Below are positions 42,375 to 50,442 of a stretch of DNA of 64,000 nt, piece by piece (the first letter of the stretch is position 1; each line of letters begins with the position of its first letter). Source of the DNA: an uncultured Elusimicrobiales bacterium (lineage in GTDB: Bacteria; Elusimicrobiota; Elusimicrobia; Elusimicrobiales; Elusimicrobiaceae). A program made the position numbers and the translations under genes. The DNA lies in NCBI GenBank assembly GCA_934662565.1, contig CAKUKI010000001.1, forward strand, positions 186,001-250,000, written 5' to 3'. The notes under the pieces were generated by a model. It saw only the letters and a list, made by a program, of their open reading frames with translations. It had not been told where the DNA came from and did no database searches.

Positions 42375-44324
42375 ATGGAAAAAGATTTCAACCGCACATT
42401 ACAGCAGTTAAGGCCGGGCAGTACCGCCCGGATTAAGGATATTCAGGCGGACGCCAAAATGACCGAAAAATTGGCCGCCATGGGTCTTGTAAAAGACCAG
42501 TTTGTCACCCGTAAACCGGGGCGCAGCCCCATTGTGGTAAGCGTATCGGGCACCGAGGTTGCCATCGGGCGGGAAACCGCCAAAAAAATTATGGTAGCCG
42601 CCAAGAAAAACACCTTTCTGTTGGCCGGAAACCCCAATGTGGGCAAGAGCCTTATTTTCTCCCGCCTGACAGGCATTGGCATTATTTCTTCTAACTTCCC
42701 CGGTACAACAGTGGGGCTTAATTACGGGCAAACCGTTTTTAATGGGGATAGTTATGATATTATTGATATCCCCGGCTTGTACCGCTTGGAAGAAGAATGG
42801 CTGATTGAAGGCAAAAAACGCAATTTATTTAAGGAATTGGAGTACGATTTTATCGTCTGCGTGGCAGATGCGTCCCACTTGGAGCGCAACCTGTACTTTT
42901 TGTTGGAAATTATGCAGCTTAAAAAGCCGGTTATTTTACTGCTTAATAAATTTGACGAAGCCCAACGCAAAGGGATTCAAATTAATGTAAAAGAGCTGGA
43001 AAAACAACTGGGTATCCCAGTCATCCCGGCGGTAGCCACCACGGGCGAGGGGTTAAAAGAGCTGTCTTATCAGGCTTCTTTAATTACGGAGCAAAAACTG
43101 CCGCTGAGTGATTTACAAGTTCCCCCCACCGCCGAAGGCAAATGGCACATTATCGGCGATATTATCAGCAAAGTGCAGGTGATTAAGCACAAACATCCGT
43201 CTATCTGGGAAAACTTACAGCGCATTGCCACCAACCCGGTGACGGGTATTCCGCTGGCGTTTGTGGTGTTGGTAGCGTCTTTCTTTGTGGTGCGCTTTGT
43301 GGGCGAAAGTATCATAGATTTTTTGTCACCGTTTTATGATAATTATTATTTCCCCTTTATGCAAAAACTGTTTGCCGGTTGGTTTGGGGACAGTAATTGG
43401 CTGACCCATATTTTAGTGGGTGACGGTGGGGAGCAGTATTTTGGCATATTAACGGACGGCTTAAAAATTGCGCTGGTGGATGTGATGTCCTATGTGCTGG
43501 CATTTTATGCACTGCTGGGATTTTTGGGCGATTTGGGCTATCTGCCGCGGCTGGCGGTACTGTTAGACGGCCTGTTGCATAAAATCGGTCTGCACGGCTA
43601 TGGGGCCATTCCCATTATGTTGGGGTTTGGGTGCAAAGTGCCCGCCGTCATGGGCGTGCGCGTGCTGGAAACCCGCCGCGAACGCATTATTGCCTTGGCG
43701 TTAATTTTGGTGATGGTGCCGTGTATTTCCCAAACGGCTATGATTTTTGCCATTTTGGCGCCGTACGGCATTAAATACTTGCTGATGGTTTTTGGGGGTT
43801 TGTTCCTGTGCGGCATTTTGGCGGGAACGGTACTCAATAAATTAATGCGCGGGGAAACGCCGGAATTATTTATGGAAATCCCCTCGTGGCAAATCCCGCA
43901 GTGGCGGCCCTTATTACGCAAAATATGGATACGCATGAAGGAGTATTTGGGGGATGCTTTGCCGCTTATTGTAGGCGGGGTGTTTTTGGTGGATTTAATG
44001 CAGCTTTCCGGCCTGACGGATTGGCTGACGAAAGTGTTGCGCTTTCCGGTGGAACATTTGCTTTCTCTGCCGGGCGAAATTACCCCTGTGCTTTTGCTGG
44101 GGGTACTACGCAAAGACGTATCTATTGCCATGTTATCCCCCTACCACTTAACGCCGGAGCAACTGGTAGTATGTTGTATTTTTATGACTATGTACCTGCC
44201 TTGTGTGGCGACGTTCTTTGTAATGTTGCGTGAAAGCGGCCTGAAAGATACCTTGCGCGTAGTGGCGCTGACGTTTGGGCTGGCTACCGCCGCGGCGTGG
44301 ATATTGGGCGTAATTTTATTCTAA
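42375..44324 (+). CDS. feoB: FeoA-FeoB fusion, ferrous iron transporter
   Basis: 649 residues. Residues 1-75 form a FeoA-like SH3 domain (LRPGSTARIKDIQADAKMTE..LAAMGLVK..). The G domain follows: G1 GNPNVGKS (85-92), G2 PGTTVG, G3 DIPGLY (131-136), G4 NKFD. Then the FeoB transport core with GYGAIPIMLGFGCKVPAVMG and about eight transmembrane helices. It takes up Fe(II) driven by the G-protein cycle. FeoA is usually a separate gene; here it is fused and no separate feoA is nearby. A good promoter lies at 42315 and a terminator at 44346. Confidence 0.94.
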   Translation: MEKDFNRTLQQLRPGSTARIKDIQADAKMTEKLAAMGLVKDQFVTRKPGRSPIVVSVSGTEVAIGRETAKKIMVAAKKNTFLLAGNPNVGKSLIFSRLTGIGIISSNFPGTTVGLNYGQTVFNGDSYDIIDIPGLYRLEEEWLIEGKKRNLFKELEYDFIVCVADASHLERNLYFLLEIMQLKKPVILLLNKFDEAQRKGIQINVKELEKQLGIPVIPAVATTGEGLKELSYQASLITEQKLPLSDLQVPPTAEGKWHIIGDIISKVQVIKHKHPSIWENLQRIATNPVTGIPLAFVVLVASFFVVRFVGESIIDFLSPFYDNYYFPFMQKLFAGWFGDSNWLTHILVGDGGEQYFGILTDGLKIALVDVMSYVLAFYALLGFLGDLGYLPRLAVLLDGLLHKIGLHGYGAIPIMLGFGCKVPAVMGVRVLETRRERIIALALILVMVPCISQTAMIFAILAPYGIKYLLMVFGGLFLCGILAGTVLNKLMRGETPELFMEIPSWQIPQWRPLLRKIWIRMKEYLGDALPLIVGGVFLVDLMQLSGLTDWLTKVLRFPVEHLLSLPGEITPVLLLGVLRKDVSIAMLSPYHLTPEQLVVCCIFMTMYLPCVATFFVMLRESGLKDTLRVVALTFGLATAAAWILGVILF

Positions 44325-44345
44325 CCATACATATAGCTTAAACAT

Positions 44346-44380
44346 AAAAAGCCCCCGGTAAACAAATGCCGGGGGTTTTT
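44346..44380. terminator. Bidirectional terminator between feoB and the pilin gene
   Basis: CCCCCGG (44352-44358) pairs with CCGGGGG (44369-44375), with an A run before and T run after. Confidence 0.9.
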
Positions 44381-44403
44381 ATTAATTAATTGGTTGGGCC
44401 GAT

Positions 44404-44946
44404 TTAATTTAACAGGTAAATGTTGATAGGCCTGCCCATTTCGGCCGGTTGTGAATGGGATAAATTTTGCTCGGCCGGAGTGCCCCCTTGGCTTTTGCAG
44501 GCAGCCACGGCGGCCGGATTGGTGGCGTGGGCCCAACATTCTATGCGGTTGGGAAAGGCGGAGTTATCAAAATAAACCGCATACGCCAGCGGAATATCCG
44601 CCGTTCCGCGGGCTCCGGCAAACCCTACTACGGCCTGTTCCGCGCGGCCAATTACGCCGGATTTAACATCTATCCAATAATCATTACAGCGGATATGCCC
44701 CCACCCGGGGGTACTGCACCCGCTGATTTCCCCTACATCCAACACGGCACTATCATCCGGGTAGGCTCCGTTTGCCATATAGTAAGATTCGGCCGCGTTT
44801 TTAATGGTGCGTACGGCCGGGATTAACCGGGCCAGCCGGGCTTTTAATACGGCCGCGCGGTATTGCGGCAGTGCGGCGGATGCCAAAATGCCGATAATCA
44901 GAACTACTACCAGTAATTCTATAAGTGTGAAACCTTTATTTTGCAT
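44404..44946 (-). CDS. Type IV pilin-like protein
   Basis: 180 residues, leader MQNKG then FTLIELLVVVLIIGILASAA with Glu5, helix ALPQYRAAVLKARLARLI. Globular part has Cys in GCSTPGWGHIRCNDYW, ECWAHA and AACKSQ. Shine-Dalgarno AAGGAG eight bases before ATG. It lies opposite feoB and is separated from the next gene upstream by the structured element at 45.0-45.2 kb. Confidence 0.9.
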   Translation of the reverse strand: MQNKGFTLIELLVVVLIIGILASAALPQYRAAVLKARLARLIPAVRTIKNAAESYYMANGAYPDDSAVLDVGEISGCSTPGWGHIRCNDYWIDVKSGVIGRAEQAVVGFAGARGTADIPLAYAVYFDNSAFPNRIECWAHATNPAAVAACKSQGGTPAEQNLSHSQPAEMGRPINIYLLN

Positions 44947-45006
44947 TATTATTCTCCTTTCTGTTTTGGAAAATAAAACGCAAAAAAACGGCCGTTATAT
45001 TTGAGC

Positions 45007-45205
45007 CAGAAACGCTAACCCAATATATAACAGCCGCGGCTTGCCGCCCTTGCGGGCGGCAAACACTCGGAGCAAAACAAGCGGGTAATTAGGCCGCCTG
45101 TCTTGCTCCTGCAATCGGCTGTTTTTGGAGCGTTTCTGTGCCGCTTTTAAGGGCGGCTCACCGTATGCTTGCCATACGGTTCCAAAAACAGATAAATTTT
45201 TGATT
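45007..45205. other. Unexplained structured element with nested inverted repeats
   Basis: In 44947-45265 no gene is seen, but several perfect inverted repeats nest: CAGAAACGCT (45007-45016) with AGCGTTTCTG (45129-45138); AACAGCCG (45029-45036) with CGGCTGTT (45116-45123); GCCGCCC with GGGCGGC (45043-45060); GGAGCAA (45069-45075) with TTGCTCC (45103-45109). CTGTTTTTGGA (45119-45129) can alternatively pair with TCCAAAAACAG (45181-45191), closing over ACCGTATG/CATACGGT (45160-45180), and is followed by a T-rich stretch. ACCCAATATA occurs at 45018 and again at 45210. Reading as a structured RNA, a switching leader or a mobile palindromic element are all possible. Confidence 0.55.
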
Positions 45206-45265
45206 TTTCACCCAATATAGGTGTCTTTTTATAACTCCTGCTATAAAACGCGCTTGCGGGCGGTT

Positions 45266-45733
45266 TTAGGTATTGTATGCCCCCACGCGGCCAATGTCCA
45301 CCGGTACGGGGATTTCCGTTCCCAGCGGGCCTTCAAAATACATGGTGCCCGTTAAATGGTAGTCCACCGTGCCGCTGTTCATGCTGACTAACCCCAATAA
45401 TTTATTGCCAAATACGCTCATGGGTACCACCAAATGCGCTTTGGCGTTTTTTACCGCTTGGGGCTCCACGCGGATATCTTTTAACTCTATTTTGGATACC
45501 GGCGTGTCGTTCATGGCAAGTTCCCCCTCAAAGCGCTTAATGGCCGCGGCTTGCTTTTTGTTCATATTGGTAATGGCAATCATTACGTCAAATGAAAGGG
45601 ACGTCACATTATAGTCGGACAGTTCCACACTTTTTAACGCATATTTGCAGTTAGCCATATTTTCGGCCTCTTGCACAGAGGCGCACCCGCCCAGCAGTGC
45701 GGCGGATAAAACAAACAAAAACAACTTTTTCAT
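45266..45733 (-). CDS. LEA14/WHy-like lipoprotein
   Basis: 155 residues. Lipoprotein signal with lipobox LGGC (Cys17). The mature part has the water-stress/hypersensitive-response (LEA type 2) style alternating beta pattern: KSVELSDYNVTSLSFDVMI, ITNMNKKQAAAIKRFEGELA, VPMSVFGNKLLGLVSMNSG. Proteins of this fold are small beta-sandwiches of uncertain function. AGGAGG precedes the start. Confidence 0.7.
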   Translation of the reverse strand: MKKLFLFVLSAALLGGCASVQEAENMANCKYALKSVELSDYNVTSLSFDVMIAITNMNKKQAAAIKRFEGELAMNDTPVSKIELKDIRVEPQAVKNAKAHLVVPMSVFGNKLLGLVSMNSGTVDYHLTGTMYFEGPLGTEIPVPVDIGRVGAYNT

Positions 45734-45800
45734 AAATCCTCCTTAGGAATGCTGTTCAAATAATTGTATAATAAATTTACATACCTTTGGAGCTTTTTTT

Positions 45801-47036
45801 ATGAATGAACTAAAAACCGAATTATACCAACGTTTTGTAAAATATGCATCCGTGGACACCACCAGTGACCCCACGCAAAAAACTACCCCCACCACGTCCA
45901 GCCAAATGATGTTTGCCAAAATGCTGGCCGACGAAATGCCTTCTGCCGGATTTACGGATGTGGAAATGGACGAATACGGCTTTGTGACCGCTACCATTGA
46001 AGCTAATACGGATAAACCCGCCCCCACCGTTGGCTTTTTTGCCCACATGGATACGGTTTGCGATTTTAACGGCAAAGGCATTACCCCCATTCTGCACGAA
46101 AATTACCAAGGCGGAAACGTAGTTATTAACGAAGCCAAAAAAATGTATTTAACGCCGCAAACTTCCCCCAGCTTAAAACGCTGTATCGGACACGATTTGG
46201 TGACGTCCGACGGGACCTCCATTTTAGCCGGGGATGATAAATTGGGTATTTCCGTAATTATGACGTTTGCCCACTACTTAAAAAATCATCCGGAAGTGAA
46301 GCACGGCAAAATCCGCGTGGCGTTTACCGTGGACGAAGAAACCGGTACCGGTATTGCTTATTTTGATGTGGACCGCTTTGGCGCGGAATTTGCCTACACC
46401 ATAGACGGCGGCCAACTGGGCGAAATTGACTACGGCAACTTTAATGCCGATAAATTTGAAATTGCCATCCAGGGTAAAAACTGCCACCCCGGCTCTGCCA
46501 AAGATTTTATGGCCAATCCGGTGCGTATTGCGGCGGATATTGTGTCTTCTTGGCCGGAAAACCGCCTGCCGGAAACCACCGAAAAAGAAGAAGGGTTCAT
46601 CTTGTTTATGGGCATGGACGGCAATTTGGAACACGCCACCTTGCGCGGCATTGTGCGCGACCATGATTTAACCAAGTTTGAAAATTCCAAAAAAGAATTA
46701 CAGGATATCATCAACCAAAAATTGCAAAAATATCCCAATGCCAAAATTACGCTGCAGTTTACCAAACAGTACCGCAATATGAAAGACGTGCTGGAAGAAA
46801 AACCGCAGGCTATGAATGTGCTGAAACGCGCGCTGGAAGATGCCGGTATTGAATACAATTTGGCCCAAGTGCGCGGCGGTACGGACGGCGCCCAGCTGAC
46901 ATTCCGCGGCCTGCCTACGCCCAACATCTTTGCCGGATACGAAAACCCCCACGGCCCGTATGAATGGCTGAGTTTGGATTGGACGGAAAAGGTATTTCAC
47001 ATTATGAAATACATTGTGACGGACCTAGTAAAATAA
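45801..47036 (+). CDS. pepT: Peptidase T (tripeptidase)
   Basis: 411 residues, normal length. M20B zinc peptidase: VGFFAHMDT (metal His), DGTSILAGDDKLG (metal Asp), AFTVDEETGTG (catalytic Glu pair), YTIDGGQLGEIDYGNFNA, CHPGSAKDF, and the C-terminal RGGTDGAQLTFRGLPTPNI. It releases the N-terminal residue of tripeptides in the cytoplasm. A TATAAT (45767-45772) and GGAG precede the start. Confidence 0.95.
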   Translation: MNELKTELYQRFVKYASVDTTSDPTQKTTPTTSSQMMFAKMLADEMPSAGFTDVEMDEYGFVTATIEANTDKPAPTVGFFAHMDTVCDFNGKGITPILHENYQGGNVVINEAKKMYLTPQTSPSLKRCIGHDLVTSDGTSILAGDDKLGISVIMTFAHYLKNHPEVKHGKIRVAFTVDEETGTGIAYFDVDRFGAEFAYTIDGGQLGEIDYGNFNADKFEIAIQGKNCHPGSAKDFMANPVRIAADIVSSWPENRLPETTEKEEGFILFMGMDGNLEHATLRGIVRDHDLTKFENSKKELQDIINQKLQKYPNAKITLQFTKQYRNMKDVLEEKPQAMNVLKRALEDAGIEYNLAQVRGGTDGAQLTFRGLPTPNIFAGYENPHGPYEWLSLDWTEKVFHIMKYIVTDLVK

Positions 47037-47068
47037 GTTTTACAAAAGTTGTTTTACAACGTGGATAA

Positions 47069-47103
47069 AACCGGAGCTTCTTTATTAGCGCTCCGGTTTT
47101 TTT
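47069..47103 (+). terminator. Terminator of pepT
   Basis: AACCGGAGC (47069-47077) pairs with GCTCCGGTT (47090-47098), followed by T run. Confidence 0.9.
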
Positions 47104-47209
47104 ACGCTTATTTTTTATTACCGGCAAGCGTGTGTAGCGGGGCCCTATTTATTTGGGTATGCGTTTTTGCAGGGCGTACGCTAAGGTTCATTCTGCGGTG
47201 ACTAGATAT

Positions 47210-47240
47210 AAAAAACCCCAGCTGAAAACTGGGGTTTTTT
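47210..47240 (-). terminator. Terminator of the GYF-protein gene
   Basis: CCCCAG (47216-47221) pairs with CTGGGG (47229-47234); six A/T run on each side, so it can work on both strands. Confidence 0.88.
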
Positions 47241-47262
47241 ATAGTACAACTAAAACGACTGT

Positions 47263-50200
47263 TTAGCGCGCGGGGCGTTGGACAGGGCGGCGTTGCTTGG
47301 CTGCGGTGCGCTGCACAGGGCGTTGTTGGGCCACCTGCTGCTGGGGCATACGCTGTTGCTGGGCAACTTGCGGATTAACCGCCTGATTTGCGGCCATCGG
47401 GCGCGGTTGGGGTTGGTTATAGGCCTGCGCCGGTTGCGCTTGCTGGTAAGGCATTTGGGCCGGTTGCTGGGCCACCGGTGCGGCTTGGCCCACCCCAGCG
47501 GACATCAATAGATTTTTAGAGTCGGAAATCGTAGGTTCCAGCGTTTTCGTTTCCGTGTTATAGTTAAAACGGTACGAAAGTTTGAAACTTTGCGGATTTT
47601 CCGGCGGAACTTTTACCATAACGGAGTAATTGTCCGGATCCACCGCCGTGGAAATGCTCCATTCCGTCATGGTTCCGGCGTTCGGATGGCGGGCGGCAAT
47701 AAATTGCTCCAAGGTCATACCGTTGGGCAACATATAGTTTTTAACCTCGCTCAATGCCGCATTTACCGGATTGACCTGCGGGGCGGCTTGCGGCGCGGGC
47801 GCCGTAGGCAGCATTTCGTTAATTTGCTCCGTTTGCTCTTGTTCGGTGCGTGCTTGTTTCGGGTTGATAAAATTTATGCTGTTGGGGAGCAGCTGCAAGT
47901 AGGCCAGCCCCGCATAAATGGCAATCAGTACCACCACTAACAACCCGCCCAAAACCACCATTTTATTTTTACCGGCGGCAGGGGCAAAATCGGCCGATTT
48001 TACATCATGTTGCGTGTTGATATCCTGCAATTCCGTGTCACCCAAATCCAAGCGTTGGGAATCCGCTGGGTCTTTCACCATAGGTACGGTTTTTAAGTCC
48101 AGCGAGGCCCCGCGTTTGGTTTTGATGGTGTTTTCCAAAATAATTTGGGATACCGTCACATCCGCACCGGCAACCGCATTTTCCGGCGCAGTAGCAGTTT
48201 GTTCCGTAGTTGTGGTTTCCGGCGTGGCAACGTCGGCCGGTTGTTTGTTTTGGGCCGAAGGCACCACTTCTTCCACAAACGAAGTTGTTTTGGTGCCGGT
48301 AGCGGCTAAATCCGCCTTGCTCTTTTCCATAGCGGCTTGGGCCGCGGCGGCAAAATCTTTGGTTTCAGCCGGAGGAACAAAGTCAGAAATTAAATAAGTA
48401 GAGCCTTCTTTTAATTCAATTTCCGTTAAATCATTCGGGGAATATTCCGCTTGCGTGGTGGTTTTTTCCGCCTCTTGTTCAGCGGCGGGCTCCACCGTCG
48501 GCACGGCATCTACGGTCGGAACTTCCGTTTGTTCCAAATGGGTTTGCGGTACTAATTCCGCCGGAGCGTCTTCCTGTTCTTGTTGTTCTTGCACGGCTTG
48601 GGCCGGCTGGGCTTTTTCCGGCATATCCCCCAAGGAGGGTATAGCTTGCGGTTCCCCGTTATCTTCACTGGCGGAAATTTTTTCCGGCGCCGAGAACACC
48701 GGTTCCGCTGGCGTGTTGTCGGCCGACGGGTCTTGGGCGTTTTTCAAATCGTCCGCGTTAATTAATCCGGCATCATTGGGGTTAATCGGCTCGTTATTTT
48801 GTACTTGGTTGGATTCCGGCACTAACTCTTGGAAGGCGTCTTCCTGTTCCGTTTTTTTGGTTTCAGCCGCCGGCGTTTCTTGCGCAGACGGAGCGTCCCC
48901 GCCTAAACCCGCCAACTCGGGCAATGCGCCCGCGGCTTGCGGAGTTTCCTGTACGGGTTCTTCCTTAGTTTCCACCGTGTGAGGCTCGGCGGACGGTTCC
49001 ACCGCTTGCAACTGGGGTTGTTCTTCCGGTGCAACAGCCAAAGCCGGAGCTTCTGTTTCCCCCATATCCAAGGTGGGTTTTTCTTCCCCTACCGGCAAGG
49101 TGGGAACCTCATTTAACGGCTCTTGCGGTAAATCTGTGCGGATAGAGGCTTCCTGTTCCGGCGTGAGCGGGGTTAAATCTTCGTGCACTTCTTGCGCCGG
49201 AGTGTCGTTCTGGGCGGACAGGGCCACCCCAGCCGCTAAGCCGGCAGCAGCCAAACCTGCGGCGGCCGCCGCTTTTTTAATAGAAGAATCGTCCTTTTGG
49301 GCTTTTTCTTCTTTTTCGGCTTCCGCTAAGGCTTCGGCAATAAAATCTTTATGTTCCGCACCGGTGAACTGGCTGATAATGGCCTCTTTTTGTTCTTCGG
49401 TCGGTTTTTCGGCCGGAGTATCTTGCTTCAAATTGCGCGGATTTAACAAATCCTGAAATGTGGATTCTTTTTCTTTTTCAGACTGTTCCTGCTGTAAGCT
49501 GGCCCCGTATAAAGAGTCTAACGCAGAGCGAAGCACCACTTCTTCTTCCCCTTGGGAGGAAAGAGAAATTTCGGTAGGTGTGCTGAAATTTTTAGGCTCT
49601 TCAGCGGCGGCTACAGGTTCGGGCTGGGCAGGCAGGGCGGAAGCCGTATCCGGCATATCTAAATCCATACCTTGCAAAAAGTCCAGAGGTTTGTCTTCCG
49701 TCGTGCCACCTTGGGCTACAACACTTTCGGCATGATTGGTTAGGGTTTCGGTAGACGGGATAGAGTCTTCGGTGATATCTTGGTGGATATCCCGATTGGT
49801 CAGGGTGATGGTGTTTACGCCGGAATCATCCGCCGGAGCGGCCGCTAACGCTTCCCGCACGGTTTGCGGGGCTTGCACGGGCGCGGCTGCTTGGGCCGCT
49901 TGTACGGCGGAAGTGGCGGTGATAACCTCTTCCATTTTGCCTTTTAAGCTCTCAATCTCGTGCGTGAGAGAATCCAGTTTGGCTAAAATTAAAGAGAGCG
50001 CGTCCCCATTAGCCGCTTGGGCGGCTGGGGCAGAGTCTTGGGAGGCGGCATGCGCATCTTTAAGCGCTTGGGTTAAATTGGGGTCCGTTTGGCCCGCGGC
50101 AGGATTGACGGCCGTGTTTAATTCTTCCGGCGTGGGCAGCGTACGCGTAATGGTGGATTCCAACGGGTCAAATTCAAATACGGTAGAGGCTTTCACCCAT

Positions 50201-50328
50201 TCTTGGTTAGCACCGTTGGTTGTTTCCGTGCAAATCAGCGTATCCGGTGTAAAACCGTTTAACGTGACGAGTTTGTCCTCTTCAAAAGGACCTTCCACTT
50301 TATCATTTATATAGACCCAATATCTCAT
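47263..50328 (-). CDS. Large GYF-domain single-pass membrane protein
   Basis: 1021 residues. The N terminus (about 1-55) is a GYF_2-type domain: YWVYINDKVEGPFEEDKL and later NQEWVKASTVFEF. A coiled coil lies at about 108-135 (LAKLDSLTHEIESLKGKM). Residues about 150-780 are acidic, Ala/Glu/Pro/Gln-rich and probably disordered. One transmembrane helix (MVVLGGLLVVVLIAIYAGLA, about 790-812) precedes a folded region (about 860-960) and a Gln/Pro/Arg-rich tail ending VQRPAR. GYF domains bind proline-rich or other partner proteins in the cytoplasm. Function unknown. It follows the 50443-51999 gene by 114 bases. Confidence 0.75.
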   Translation of the reverse strand: MRYWVYINDKVEGPFEEDKLVTLNGFTPDTLICTETTNGANQEWVKASTVFEFDPLESTITRTLPTPEELNTAVNPAAGQTDPNLTQALKDAHAASQDSAPAAQAANGDALSLILAKLDSLTHEIESLKGKMEEVITATSAVQAAQAAAPVQAPQTVREALAAAPADDSGVNTITLTNRDIHQDITEDSIPSTETLTNHAESVVAQGGTTEDKPLDFLQGMDLDMPDTASALPAQPEPVAAAEEPKNFSTPTEISLSSQGEEEVVLRSALDSLYGASLQQEQSEKEKESTFQDLLNPRNLKQDTPAEKPTEEQKEAIISQFTGAEHKDFIAEALAEAEKEEKAQKDDSSIKKAAAAAGLAAAGLAAGVALSAQNDTPAQEVHEDLTPLTPEQEASIRTDLPQEPLNEVPTLPVGEEKPTLDMGETEAPALAVAPEEQPQLQAVEPSAEPHTVETKEEPVQETPQAAGALPELAGLGGDAPSAQETPAAETKKTEQEDAFQELVPESNQVQNNEPINPNDAGLINADDLKNAQDPSADNTPAEPVFSAPEKISASEDNGEPQAIPSLGDMPEKAQPAQAVQEQQEQEDAPAELVPQTHLEQTEVPTVDAVPTVEPAAEQEAEKTTTQAEYSPNDLTEIELKEGSTYLISDFVPPAETKDFAAAAQAAMEKSKADLAATGTKTTSFVEEVVPSAQNKQPADVATPETTTTEQTATAPENAVAGADVTVSQIILENTIKTKRGASLDLKTVPMVKDPADSQRLDLGDTELQDINTQHDVKSADFAPAAGKNKMVVLGGLLVVVLIAIYAGLAYLQLLPNSINFINPKQARTEQEQTEQINEMLPTAPAPQAAPQVNPVNAALSEVKNYMLPNGMTLEQFIAARHPNAGTMTEWSISTAVDPDNYSVMVKVPPENPQSFKLSYRFNYNTETKTLEPTISDSKNLLMSAGVGQAAPVAQQPAQMPYQQAQPAQAYNQPQPRPMAANQAVNPQVAQQQRMPQQQVAQQRPVQRTAAKQRRPVQRPAR

Positions 50329-50442
50329 TGTATTTTCACCCTTTATATCTAAAAGTAAACTGGCACGCTAACAGGATAGCAAATTATAGCTGAATTTAAC
50401 AACTTTTTTTATTCTGTGGTGCCGAAAACGCTTTTTTCTGTT

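Noticed and set aside
45007..45205. Structured element as RNase P RNA, tmRNA, SRP RNA or c-di-GMP riboswitch
   Set aside because: None of the conserved sequence motifs of these RNAs was found on either strand.
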